Source: an uncultured Lachnobacterium sp.
Lineage (GTDB): Bacteria > Bacillota > Clostridia > Lachnospirales > Lachnospiraceae
Direction of reading: 5' to 3'
NCBI GenBank assembly: GCA_900543445.1
Contig: UQRC01000006.1
Location: 1 to 64,000, forward strand
Length of the DNA stretch: 64,000 nucleotides
Shown: piece by piece, positions 53,265 through 62,033 of the stretch
Layout: each line of letters starts with the position of its first letter
Numbering within the stretch: position 1 is the first letter of the stretch
Notes under the pieces: model-generated
The model's input: the letters and a program-made list of their open reading frames with translations, nothing else
Told to the model about the DNA's origin: nothing
The model's database searches: none
Translations under genes and position numbers: made by a program

Positions 53265-53840
53265 ATGGAAATAAAATTACTGACAACTGAACAATTACCG
53301 GAGGCGGCAGGACTCGCGCGCGGTGTCTTTGATTACTGTCTGCGGAATTCGATCAACAATCCGAAGATGGTGCAGGCTTTTGAACAGTATAGCCATCAGG
53401 ATTATCTGAAACATATGATGGAAGAGAATTATCTGGTCATTTGGGGCGCGTATGAGCAGGGGACGATTGTCGGAATGTCTGCGATGCAGACTGAGGGACA
53501 TATCACGATGCTCTATGTGCATCCGATGTACCAGCGACGTGGAATCGGTAAGAAACTGCTGGAAGAAATGAGAAAATATGCAAAAAGCGCTTATAATCTT
53601 TCAATAGTCACGGTGAATGCAATGCCGGTATGGACGGAAAATTATTTTGCAAGGCGTAAGTTCTCCAGAATGAATGTGATGCCAAACAATGATTTTGTTT
53701 CAATGCAGGCTGTGGCGATTGACGAAGTTACTTATGAGAAGAAGCCTCTTTCCACAGGTGTGGTACTTTCGGTTGTCTTCGGATCGCTGTTTTTCTGTAT
53801 TCTGGCGGTCGTGATCGGACTGGTTCAACTGATCGGATAA
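53265..53840 (+). CDS. GNAT acetyltransferase with C-terminal membrane anchor
   Basis: A 191-residue protein. Residues 1-150 form a GNAT domain with the acetyl-CoA motif LYVHPMYQRRGIGKKLLEEM and the late motif ENYFARRKFSRM. A single hydrophobic helix (about 168-189, VVLSVVFGSLFFCILAVVIGLV) ends the protein, so it should be tail-anchored with the catalytic domain inside. A tail anchor is unusual for GNATs and suggests a membrane-proximal substrate. AAAGGAAG precedes the ATG. Confidence 0.8.
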   Translation: MEIKLLTTEQLPEAAGLARGVFDYCLRNSINNPKMVQAFEQYSHQDYLKHMMEENYLVIWGAYEQGTIVGMSAMQTEGHITMLYVHPMYQRRGIGKKLLEEMRKYAKSAYNLSIVTVNAMPVWTENYFARRKFSRMNVMPNNDFVSMQAVAIDEVTYEKKPLSTGVVLSVVFGSLFFCILAVVIGLVQLIG

Positions 53841-53892
53841 TGGGTGTTACCAACAAAATGTATAATTTATATATATTTATTAAAAAAACCTC

Positions 53893-53931
53893 GGCACTTT
53901 TTTCGATGCTAAAGTAGTTGAAAAAAGTGCC
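53893..53931. repeat. 12-base perfect inverted repeat upstream of carA
   Basis: GGCACTTTTTTC (53893-53904) and GAAAAAAGTGCC (53920-53931). The right arm overlaps the carA -35 element. On the minus strand a T-run follows, but no minus-strand gene is present; it could end plus-strand transcription poorly or bind a regulator. Confidence 0.6.
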
Positions 53932-53946
53932 ATATTATGATAAACT
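53918..53946 (+). promoter_or_regulatory. Sigma-A promoter for carAB
   Basis: TTGAAA (53918-53923), 17-base spacer, TAAACT (53941-53946). The leader is about 105 bases. Confidence 0.5.
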
Positions 53947-53958
53947 TTTTACAATTTA

Positions 53959-54017
53959 GGCAGAGGCGATAAGTCTGCCATAATGATAGCAAGAAAAGAG
54001 ACTCCCTCTTTTTTTTT
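53959..54017 (+). promoter_or_regulatory. possible transcription attenuator in the carA leader
   Basis: A GGCAGA/TCTGCC hairpin (53959-53964 / 53974-53979) is followed by a terminator-like AAAAGAG/CTCTTTT stem (53994-54000 / 54006-54012) and a run of T to 54017, all before the start codon. No match to the PyrR binding consensus was found. Confidence 0.45.
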
Positions 54018-54057
54018 GCCAAGATGCAGGAAACACAACAGAAAGGCAGGGCATATA

Positions 54058-55128
54058 ATGAAAGCTTTCTTGATACTCGAAGACGGAACCGTATTTACTG
54101 GAACAAGTATCGGTTCGACAAGAGAAGTGATCAGTGAGATCGTATTTAATACTTCTATGACTGGATATTTGGAGGTCCTGACAGACCCATCCTATGCGGG
54201 ACAGGCAGTTGTCATGACTTATCCGCTGATCGGAAATTACGGAATTACACCGGATATGGAGTCTGCGCGTCCTTGGCCGGACGGATATATCGTAAGAGAA
54301 TTATCCCGCACCGCCAGCAATTTCCGCTGTGAGGGAACGATTCAGGACTTCTTATTAAAGCATGATATTCCGGGAGTAGCAGGCATTGATACACGTGCTC
54401 TGACCAAGATTCTCCGTGAGAAGGGAACCATGAATGGAATGATCACAACAAATGAGAACTACAATCTCGATGAGATCCTTCCGAAGTTAAAGGAATACAC
54501 AACCGGAAACGTTGTGGATAAAGTAACCTGCAGCGAGAAGAAGGTTCTTCGCGGAACCGGTAAGAAGGTCGCTTTGCTTGACCTTGGTGCAAAGAATAAT
54601 ATTGCAAAATCCCTGAATGCAAGAGGTTGTGAGGTGACAATCTACCCGGCACACACAAGCGCTGAGGAGATTCTTGCTACCAATCCGGACGGCATTATGC
54701 TCAGCAACGGACCGGGAGACCCGAAGGAGTGCAAGGAAATTATTGAAGAGATTCATAAATTATATGAGAGTGATGTGCCGATTTTTGCAATCTGTCTTGG
54801 ACACCAGCTTATGGCATTGGCAACCGGAGCGGATACGCACAAGATGAAATACGGACATCGTGGAGGAAATCATCCGGTTAAGGATCTTAAGACGAACCGT
54901 GTTTATATTTCTTCCCAGAATCACGGATATGTTGTTGATACGGATACATTGGATCCGAATGTTGCCAAACCTGCATTTGTCAACGTTAACGATGGAACAA
55001 ACGAGGGCCTTGAATATATCGGTAAGAATATTTTTACGGTTCAGTTCCACCCGGAGGCTTGCCCTGGACCACAGGATTCCGCGTATCTGTTTGACCGTTT
55101 CATTACCATGATGGGAGGAGATAAATAA
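54058..55128 (+). CDS. carA: carbamoyl-phosphate synthase small subunit
   Basis: A 356-residue glutamine amidotransferase that releases ammonia for carbamoyl phosphate, used for pyrimidines and arginine. The N-terminal domain starts MKAFLILEDGTVFTG with FNTSMTGYLEVLTDPSYAGQ; the class I triad is in FAICLGHQLMALA (Cys), FTVQFHPEACPGP (His, Glu). ATG 54058 fits the family start; longer frames run into the attenuator. The TAATG junction couples it to carB. Confidence 0.96.
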   Translation: MKAFLILEDGTVFTGTSIGSTREVISEIVFNTSMTGYLEVLTDPSYAGQAVVMTYPLIGNYGITPDMESARPWPDGYIVRELSRTASNFRCEGTIQDFLLKHDIPGVAGIDTRALTKILREKGTMNGMITTNENYNLDEILPKLKEYTTGNVVDKVTCSEKKVLRGTGKKVALLDLGAKNNIAKSLNARGCEVTIYPAHTSAEEILATNPDGIMLSNGPGDPKECKEIIEEIHKLYESDVPIFAICLGHQLMALATGADTHKMKYGHRGGNHPVKDLKTNRVYISSQNHGYVVDTDTLDPNVAKPAFVNVNDGTNEGLEYIGKNIFTVQFHPEACPGPQDSAYLFDRFITMMGGDK

Positions 55129-58100
55129 TGCCAAGAAATAAAGAGATTAAAAAAGTATTAGTGATCGGTTCCGGCCCGATCGTCATCGGACAGGCAGCTG
55201 AGTTCGATTACGCCGGAACACAGGCATGCCGCTCCCTGAAGGAAGAGGGCGTAGAGGTATGTCTCGTTAACTCGAACCCGGCGACCATCATGACCGATAA
55301 GCAGATTGCGGATCAGGTATATATTGAGCCGTTGACGGTTGATGTATTAAAAGAGATCATCTTGAAGGAGAAACCTGACAGTGTTCTTCCGACACTCGGA
55401 GGACAGGCGGGATTAAACCTTGGTATGGAGCTTGCAGAATCCGGATTCCTTGAGGAGAACGGAGTCAAGCTGATCGGTACAACTGCTGAGACAATTTTCA
55501 AGGCTGAGGATCGTCAGGCATTCAAGGATACTATGGAGAAGATCGGTGAGCCTTGTGCGGCATCACAGGTCGTTAATACGGTAGAAGACGGTATCAAGTT
55601 CACAAATACGATCGGTTATCCGGTTGTACTTCGTCCGGCTTTCACACTTGGAGGAAGCGGCGGTGGTATTGCCCACAACGAGCAGGAACTTGTTGATATC
55701 TTGAGTAACGGACTTCGTTTAAGCCGTGTCGGTGAGGTTCTTGTAGAGCGCTGCATCGCCGGATGGAAGGAAGTTGAGTACGAGGTAATGCGTGATGCGA
55801 ACGGCAACTGTATTACCGTATGTAACATGGAGAACATCGATCCGGTCGGCGTACATACCGGAGATTCCATCGTAGTTGCTCCGTCACAGACACTCGGAGA
55901 CAAGGAATACCAGATGCTCCGTAGTTCTGCATTAAACATCATCGATGAGTTAAAGATTACCGGAGGATGTAACGTACAGTACGCTTTGAATCCGGATTCC
56001 TTTGAATATTGTGTTATCGAGGTTAACCCTCGAGTATCCCGTTCTTCCGCTTTGGCATCTAAGGCAACCGGATATCCGATCGCCAAGGTTACCGCGAAGA
56101 TCGCTTTGGGATATACCCTTGATGAGATCAAGAACGCCATCACACAGAAGACTTACGCAAGCTTTGAGCCGATGCTTGACTACTGCGTTGTCAAGATCCC
56201 AAGACTTCCGTTTGATAAGTTCCTGACCGCAAAGAGAACCTTAAGTACACAGATGAAGGCAACCGGTGAGGTTATGAGTATCTGTGATAACTTCGAGGGT
56301 GCTTTAATGAAAGCCATCCGTTCTCTCGAGCAGCATGTGGATTGTCTGTTGTCTTATGACTTCTCGAACCTTAATGATGAGGAACTTGAGGCACAGCTTC
56401 ATGTTATAGATGACCGTAGAATCTGGGTGATCGCAGAGGCACTGCGCCGTGGCGTATCTTACGATCACATTTATGATATTACGAAGATTGACCGTTGGTT
56501 CATCGACAAGATCGCCATCCTTGTTGAGATGGAGAAGCGACTTCAGAATGAAGAACTTACTGTTGAACTTTTAAAGGAAGCAAAGAGAATTGAGTTCCCG
56601 GATAACGTGATCGCAAGACTCACCGGTAAGACCGAGGAAGAGATCAAAGAGATGCGTTATGCGAACGGAATCGTTGCAGCATACAAGATGGTTGATACCT
56701 GTGCGGCTGAGTTCGCAGCAGAGACACCATATTACTACAGTGTATTCGGAAGCGAGAATGAGGCTGTTGAGACAAAGCCACAGAAGAAGGTTCTTGTTCT
56801 CGGATCCGGTCCAATCCGTATCGGACAGGGTATCGAGTTCGACTTCTGTTCCGTACATTGTACATGGGCATTCGCAAAGGAAGGCTGGGAGACGGTTATC
56901 ATCAACAACAATCCTGAGACCGTATCTACAGACTTTGATATTGCAGACAAGCTTTATTTCGAACCGCTGACCGCGGAAGATGTTGAAAGCATCGTAAATA
57001 TTGAGAAGCCGGACGGAGCTGTTGTTCAGTTCGGTGGACAGACCGCTATCAAGTTAACCGAAGCGTTGATGAAGATGGGCGTTAAGATTCTTGGTACAAA
57101 GGCAGAGGATGTCGATGCTGCCGAGGATCGTGAGCTTTTTGATGAGATTCTTGAGAAGACCCATATCCCGAGAGCTGCCGGTGGAACTGTATTTACCGCT
57201 GAGGAGGCAAAAGAAGTTGCCAACCGTCTCGGCTATCCGGTACTTGTTCGTCCGTCCTACGTACTTGGTGGACAGGGTATGAAGATCGCCTTCAATGATG
57301 AGGAGATCGAGGAGTTCATCGGAATCATCAACCGAATTGCACAGGATCATCCGATCCTTGTTGATAAATACTTGCAGGGTAAGGAAATCGAGGTCGATGC
57401 TGTATGCGATGGAACCGACATTCTCATCCCTGGTATCATGGAGCATATCGAGCGTACCGGAGTCCATTCCGGAGACAGTATCTCGGTATATCCGGCTCCG
57501 ACGATCAGCGATAAGGTTAAGGAGACCATCGTTGAGTATACGAAGCGTCTGGCACAGGCACTTCACGTAGTTGGTCTGATCAACATCCAGTTCATCGCGA
57601 TGAATGAGGAAGTTTACGTCATCGAGGTTAACCCGCGTTCATCCAGAACGGTTCCGTATATCAGCAAGGTAACCGGTATCCCGATCGTTGACCTTGCAAC
57701 CAAAGTCATCATCGGCAACACGATCCGTGGACTCGGCTACGAGCCAGGACTTGCTCCAGTTGCGGATTACATCGCAATCAAGATGCCGGTATTCTCCTTC
57801 GAGAAGCTGCGTGGTGCGGAGATCAGTCTTGGACCGGAGATGAAGTCGACCGGTGAGTGTCTTGGTATTGCCAAGTCCTTCAACGAGGCATTGTACAAAG
57901 CGTTCTTAGGCGCAGGCGTACAGCTTCCAAAGCATAAGCAGATGATCATGACCGTAAAGGATGCCGACAAGCCAGAGGCAGTCGGTGTTGCAAAGCGTTT
58001 CGAAGCGCTCGGCTACAAGATCTATGCAACAAGAAGTACCGCAAAGTACTTACAGGAGCATGGTGTAAATGCGCTTCGCGTCAATAAGATCACACAGGAG

Positions 58101-58334
58101 TCTCCGAATGTTATGGACTTAATCCTCGGACATAAGATTGACCTAGTGATCGATACACCTACACAGGGTAACGGTGATAAGACAAGAGACGGATTCCTGA
58201 TCCGCCGTAATGCGATCGAGACCGGTGTCTACTGTATTACTGCGATGGATACGGCAAATGCGCTTGCCCGCTCTCTTGAGACAGCGAACGGACAGCTTAC
58301 TCCGGTTGATATTGCAACTGTTAAAAACCTTTAA
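55128..58334 (+). CDS. carB: carbamoyl-phosphate synthase large subunit
   Basis: A 1068-residue synthetase with two homologous ATP-grasp halves. Each half opens with the same glycine-rich site (VIGSGPIVIGQAAEFDYAG and VLGSGPIRIGQGIEFDFC) and has NPRVSRSSALASKATGYP or NPRSSRTVPYISKVTGIP. The last 130 residues form the MGS-like allosteric domain. The start codon shares one base with the carA stop. Length and motifs are normal; a strong terminator follows. Confidence 0.97.
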   Translation: MPRNKEIKKVLVIGSGPIVIGQAAEFDYAGTQACRSLKEEGVEVCLVNSNPATIMTDKQIADQVYIEPLTVDVLKEIILKEKPDSVLPTLGGQAGLNLGMELAESGFLEENGVKLIGTTAETIFKAEDRQAFKDTMEKIGEPCAASQVVNTVEDGIKFTNTIGYPVVLRPAFTLGGSGGGIAHNEQELVDILSNGLRLSRVGEVLVERCIAGWKEVEYEVMRDANGNCITVCNMENIDPVGVHTGDSIVVAPSQTLGDKEYQMLRSSALNIIDELKITGGCNVQYALNPDSFEYCVIEVNPRVSRSSALASKATGYPIAKVTAKIALGYTLDEIKNAITQKTYASFEPMLDYCVVKIPRLPFDKFLTAKRTLSTQMKATGEVMSICDNFEGALMKAIRSLEQHVDCLLSYDFSNLNDEELEAQLHVIDDRRIWVIAEALRRGVSYDHIYDITKIDRWFIDKIAILVEMEKRLQNEELTVELLKEAKRIEFPDNVIARLTGKTEEEIKEMRYANGIVAAYKMVDTCAAEFAAETPYYYSVFGSENEAVETKPQKKVLVLGSGPIRIGQGIEFDFCSVHCTWAFAKEGWETVIINNNPETVSTDFDIADKLYFEPLTAEDVESIVNIEKPDGAVVQFGGQTAIKLTEALMKMGVKILGTKAEDVDAAEDRELFDEILEKTHIPRAAGGTVFTAEEAKEVANRLGYPVLVRPSYVLGGQGMKIAFNDEEIEEFIGIINRIAQDHPILVDKYLQGKEIEVDAVCDGTDILIPGIMEHIERTGVHSGDSISVYPAPTISDKVKETIVEYTKRLAQALHVVGLINIQFIAMNEEVYVIEVNPRSSRTVPYISKVTGIPIVDLATKVIIGNTIRGLGYEPGLAPVADYIAIKMPVFSFEKLRGAEISLGPEMKSTGECLGIAKSFNEALYKAFLGAGVQLPKHKQMIMTVKDADKPEAVGVAKRFEALGYKIYATRSTAKYLQEHGVNALRVNKITQESPNVMDLILGHKIDLVIDTPTQGNGDKTRDGFLIRRNAIETGVYCITAMDTANALARSLETANGQLTPVDIATVKNL

Positions 58335-58354
58335 AAAAATATATATGAATCACC

Positions 58355-58389
58355 AAGGGCTTCTCCTTCTTACAGGAGAAGCCCTTTTT
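58355..58389 (+). terminator. carAB terminator
   Basis: AAGGGCTTCTCCT (58355-58367) pairs with AGGAGAAGCCCTT (58374-58386), followed by T. Confidence 0.9.
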
Positions 58390-58655
58390 CGAACGCCCAT
58401 TAAGGCAGACACGAAATCCATCGGACGTGTCTTTGTGGAACGAACGCTGGAGCGCCACTGTCGAAACTTGAACGAACACAAATCATCAAAAGAGTCATAT
58501 TTGTACTTTTTGCAAATTCAAGGTTCTGGATATCGCGTCCAAAGAGCAGAAGCCGCCTCGGGTCTCACGCACGCGGAAGCCAGCCGCTGGCCGGGAGCCA
58601 TCCAAGAAACGCGAAACATGAACCCCGCTTCATAAGACGTTAAGGAAGTCTTAAG
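58390..58655. other. structured intergenic region, candidate non-coding RNA
   Basis: 266 bases without a credible gene. Hairpins include AGACACG/CGTGTCT, GTGG..CGCT/AGCG..CCAC and GCCAGCCGCTGGC. It is more GC-rich than the flanking intergenic DNA. An open frame passes through the carAB terminator and has no ribosome binding site. Function unknown. Confidence 0.35.
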
Positions 58656-58684
58656 TTGTATACACAATACCACTATGGTAAAAT
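58656..58684 (+). promoter_or_regulatory. Sigma-A promoter giving a near-leaderless transcript
   Basis: TTGTAT (58656-58661), 17-base spacer, TAAAAT (58679-58684). The start codon at 58693 is only eight bases after the -10 element. Confidence 0.6.
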
Positions 58685-58692
58685 GACATCGT

Positions 58693-59748
58693 ATGAATAG
58701 AAAAGAATTCTTTCAAAAGAACAAAAATAAAATCATATGTTTTATCGCAACGGTGGTTCTTGCAATTGTAACAATCTATGCCGTATTTCAGGGAAGCGGA
58801 ATCTCGCGTGCGGAGCTGCTGCAGAGTATCAGGGAAGCATCGCTGCCGGGAATCGTGTTGGCGGCGGTGTGCATGCTCGGCTTTGTCTACTTTGAGGGTG
58901 AGGCGATACGTGTGATCGTCCACCATATGGGATATCCGGTGAAGCGGAGTCACGGATTCGTGTATTCGGCGGCGGATGTGTATTTTTCGGCGATCACGCC
59001 GTCCGCATCCGGAGGCCAGCCGGCCAGCGCCTTTTTCATGATGAAGGATGGAATACCGGGATCGGCAGTGATGGCAGCTCTGCTTTTGAATCTTGTGATG
59101 TACACACTTGCAGTGGTGACACTTGGTCTGTTGAATTTCATCTGCGCACCGGGAATGTTCCTGCAGTTTGGCATCGTCGGACGAATTCTGATCGTGAGTG
59201 GAATGCTGGCTTTATCGGGACTGGCGATCCTGTTTTGCATGCTTCTGAAGAAACGGGATATTGTGCGCGGACTGATGACCGGTCTTGCGATGTCTCTGTG
59301 GAGAATCCATTGTAAGCGGTTGGCGAAGCGACTGGTAAAGAAGCTGAACAAGGCTTTGGATGAGTATGGACAGTGTGTATCGCTGATTTTTAACAATAAA
59401 GCGATGCTGATCAAAGTGTATGTGCTTAACCTGTTGCAACGTCTGTCACAGATTTTAGTGACACTCGTGGCATTTGCCGCATTGCATGGAGATTTGCGCA
59501 CATTGCCGAAGCTTCTCGCTACACAGATTTATGTTGTGCTCGGTTCGAACTGTGTGCCGATTCCGGGAGGCGTCGGTGTCACGGATTATCTGATGCTCAA
59601 CGGATATAAGCAGCTGATGGAGAAGACACAGGCATATCAGCTGGAAATCTTAAGCCGTGGATTGTCGTTTTATGTATGCATTTTTGTGAGCATGGCAACC
59701 GTTGCGATCGGTTATCTTGTGCTCAGAAAACAAAAGAAGAACCATTGA
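58693..59748 (+). CDS. LPG-synthase-TM / UPF0104 flippase-like membrane protein
   Basis: A 351-residue membrane protein with about eight helices. YFSAITPSASGGQPASAFFM and VLGSNCVPIPGGVGVTDYLML are the two conserved motifs of the UPF0104 family (flippase half of MprF, YbhN). It probably moves a lipid across the membrane. No ribosome binding site precedes ATG 58693 and the promoter is immediately upstream. It heads a set of phospholipid genes (PssA, Psd, PAP2), supporting a lipid role. Confidence 0.85.
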   Translation: MNRKEFFQKNKNKIICFIATVVLAIVTIYAVFQGSGISRAELLQSIREASLPGIVLAAVCMLGFVYFEGEAIRVIVHHMGYPVKRSHGFVYSAADVYFSAITPSASGGQPASAFFMMKDGIPGSAVMAALLLNLVMYTLAVVTLGLLNFICAPGMFLQFGIVGRILIVSGMLALSGLAILFCMLLKKRDIVRGLMTGLAMSLWRIHCKRLAKRLVKKLNKALDEYGQCVSLIFNNKAMLIKVYVLNLLQRLSQILVTLVAFAALHGDLRTLPKLLATQIYVVLGSNCVPIPGGVGVTDYLMLNGYKQLMEKTQAYQLEILSRGLSFYVCIFVSMATVAIGYLVLRKQKKNH

Positions 59749-59779
59749 TGTTAACTAACTAGGATGAGGAGAAAAGAAA

Positions 59780-60484
59780 ATGATTGGATTTTATGACTAT
59801 ACGGTAATCCTGACGTATTTGTCGATACTGTCGGGGACAGCCGGAATAATACTTTGTTTGAACGGAATCGGACACCCGTACCTTGGGATGTTCTTCCTGC
59901 TGTTTTCCGGATTGTGTGACACCTTCGACGGAAAAGTTGCGCGTATGAAGAAGGAGCGTACCGCAGAGATGAAGCGTTTCGGTATCCAGATCGATTCCCT
60001 CGCGGATCTGATTGCGTTCGGCGTGCTTCCGGCGTGTATCGGTATGGCGATGTTCCGAAGCCGCATGCAGATGCAGGTGTTTTCCGGACCAAAGATTGCG
60101 TTGCTGCAGGATTATCCGATCATCTATCAGAGTGTGCTGACGGTAATTGCAATTCTTTATGTGCTGGCGGCGATGATCCGGCTTGCTTATTTCAATGTGA
60201 TGGAGGAATCGGATCAGAATCGTGACGAAAATGGTGAGAAAACATTTACAGGACTGCCGGTAACCAGTGCGGCACTGATCTTTCCGGCTGTTATGATTTT
60301 ACATATTCTGATCAAGGCAGATCTGACACTGATGTATTTTGGAGTCATGATCGTAGTGGGAATTTTGTTTCTGGCGCGTTTTCACATTAAGAAACCGAAG
60401 AATAGTGCGATTGCAGTTATGATCGGAATCGGTGCACTTGAGTTTGTGCTGCTTGCAATCAAATTGATCTGTTGGAGAAAATAG
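59780..60484 (+). CDS. pssA: CDP-diacylglycerol-serine O-phosphatidyltransferase
   Basis: A 234-residue membrane enzyme of the CDP-alcohol phosphatidyltransferase family with motif DGKVAR, then GIQIDSLAD, giving the required DG-x2-AR-x8-G-x3-D-x3-D pattern, and six or more hydrophobic segments. It makes phosphatidylserine from CDP-diacylglycerol and serine. Serine specificity is inferred from the decarboxylase gene ten bases downstream. GAGGAG precedes the ATG. Confidence 0.88.
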   Translation: MIGFYDYTVILTYLSILSGTAGIILCLNGIGHPYLGMFFLLFSGLCDTFDGKVARMKKERTAEMKRFGIQIDSLADLIAFGVLPACIGMAMFRSRMQMQVFSGPKIALLQDYPIIYQSVLTVIAILYVLAAMIRLAYFNVMEESDQNRDENGEKTFTGLPVTSAALIFPAVMILHILIKADLTLMYFGVMIVVGILFLARFHIKKPKNSAIAVMIGIGALEFVLLAIKLICWRK

Positions 60485-60493
60485 GAGATATGA

Positions 60494-61312
60494 ATGGATA
60501 CATTACAATTTCTGTATCACACGATTCCGGGCAGGTGTGTGCTCAAAGTATTGACCCGCCCTGGAATTTCGAAAGCCTGTGGCAGATTCCTTGATTCGGA
60601 TCTGTCACATTTTCTTATAAAATCTTTTGCGGATAAGCATGAAATTGACCTGTCTGAATATGAACTGGACGGTGTGCGTAGCTTCAACGATTTCTTCTCG
60701 CGCGAGATCAAGGAGGGGCTTCGACCGATTGATATGGATGAAAAGCATCTGATCGCACCGTGTGACGGATTGCTTTCTGTATGGAAGATTTGCGAGGACA
60801 CCGTCCTTCCGGTTAAGCAGAGCAACTATACGATTTCGAGCCTGTTACGGAATCCGAAGCTGGCGGCACACTATCGTGATGGATATTGCCTGGTATTCCG
60901 CCTCTGCGTCAACCACTATCACCGTTATTGTTACGTGGATTCCGGAAAGAAAAGCCGCAACGTTTTCCTGCCAGGTGTATTACACACGGTGCGCCCGATC
61001 GCATTGGCACAGTACCCGGTGTTCACGGAGAACAGCCGCGCGTATACATTGATCCGGACGCCAGAATTTGGTACAGTCGTGCAGATGGAGGTCGGTGCGA
61101 TGCTCGTCGGACGGATCGTAAATCACGAGCAGGAGGCACAGGTGATTCGTGGCGCGGAGAAGGGAATGTTTCAATACGGAGGATCCACGATCATTGTGTT
61201 GATTGGTAAGGATCAGGTGCAGATGAGGGAAGACCTGCTGAAAAATGCGCAGTTTGGCGTGGAGACTGCGGTACAGATGGGAGAGACGATCGGTTATGCG
61301 AAGAAAAATTGA
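60494..61312 (+). CDS. psd: phosphatidylserine decarboxylase proenzyme
   Basis: A 272-residue pyruvoyl enzyme that turns phosphatidylserine into phosphatidylethanolamine. FNDFFSREIKEGLRP and LIAPCDGLLSVW are N-terminal features, VNHYHRYCY carries the conserved histidines, and self-cleavage should occur at the serine of the YGGSTIIVL motif (Gly-Ser-Thr). AGGAG precedes the ATG. Its last 17 bases overlap the PAP2 gene, so the operon is tight. Confidence 0.92.
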   Translation: MDTLQFLYHTIPGRCVLKVLTRPGISKACGRFLDSDLSHFLIKSFADKHEIDLSEYELDGVRSFNDFFSREIKEGLRPIDMDEKHLIAPCDGLLSVWKICEDTVLPVKQSNYTISSLLRNPKLAAHYRDGYCLVFRLCVNHYHRYCYVDSGKKSRNVFLPGVLHTVRPIALAQYPVFTENSRAYTLIRTPEFGTVVQMEVGAMLVGRIVNHEQEAQVIRGAEKGMFQYGGSTIIVLIGKDQVQMREDLLKNAQFGVETAVQMGETIGYAKKN

Positions 61313-61934
61313 GAAAATCGTTCCGCGTTATGCATGGGGACCGCTGATCCTGGCGGTTGTAGTCAATATGGCAGTCTATGAGGGTGTCGCATTATTTAAG
61401 GAGCATCTGACATTCTACTCGCTCGAACTTCCTATTGATCGGATGCTTCCGTTTGTTGCGCCTTTTATCGTGTTCTATCTGTTGGCGTTTGTGCAATGGA
61501 TCATCAATTATGTGCTGATCGCACGAGAAGGCAAGACGTTTTGTTACCGCTTCGTGTACGGAGATGTGATCTCGAAACTGTTCTGTTTGCTCTTCTTCGT
61601 GCTGCTTCCGACCACGATGGAGCGCCCGGAAGTGGTGGGAACAAGTGTGTTTGACTGGCTGGTGAAATTCATTTACCACATGGATGCACCGGTGAATCTG
61701 TTTCCGTCAATCCATTGTCTGGAAAGCTGGTGTTGTATCCATGCGGCATTTGAGATGAAGAAAGTGCCGAATTGGTACAAAGGAGTCACGGTTGTGATGT
61801 CACTCGGGGTGTTTGCTTCGACGCTTCTTGTCAAACAGCATGTTCTGTTGGATATGTTTGGAGGAATCGCTGTGTTTGAAGCAGGATTGTTGCTTGCTGG
61901 ACGGTTCATCAGAAGAAAATCTCATAAAGAATAA
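61296..61934 (+). CDS. PAP2-family membrane phosphatase
   Basis: A 212-residue membrane protein with about six helices. NLFPSIHCLESW and LLVKQHVLLDMFGG match two PAP2 catalytic motifs (SxxH and RxxxxxHxxxD, with Lys-Gln in place of the usual Ser-Arg context); the first KxxxxxxRP motif is not clear, so activity is uncertain. It may act on phosphatidic acid, phosphatidylglycerophosphate or undecaprenyl pyrophosphate. ATG 61296 inside psd is chosen; an earlier in-frame start at 61245 lies deeper in psd. It is the last gene of the phospholipid operon. Confidence 0.8.
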   Translation: MRRKIEKIVPRYAWGPLILAVVVNMAVYEGVALFKEHLTFYSLELPIDRMLPFVAPFIVFYLLAFVQWIINYVLIAREGKTFCYRFVYGDVISKLFCLLFFVLLPTTMERPEVVGTSVFDWLVKFIYHMDAPVNLFPSIHCLESWCCIHAAFEMKKVPNWYKGVTVVMSLGVFASTLLVKQHVLLDMFGGIAVFEAGLLLAGRFIRRKSHKE

Positions 61935-61936
61935 AA

Positions 61937-61970
61937 GAAAACGTCGCTGTGGGTGCAGCGGCGTTTTTTA
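61937..61970 (+). terminator. terminator of the phospholipid operon
   Basis: AAAACGTCGCTG and CAGCGGCGTTTT pair around a six-base loop, followed by T residues to 61969. AATCATAGGAAATT follows at once, as after the terminator at 36670. Confidence 0.8.
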
Positions 61971-62033
61971 AATCATAGGAAATTTCTTCACGAAAATTCA
62001 TTTCGGAAGGATGGTATGTTATAGGTTGACCGG

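Noticed and set aside
58344-58635. Open frame after carB
   Set aside because: It starts before and runs through the carAB terminator stem, lacks a ribosome binding site and has no recognisable protein features.
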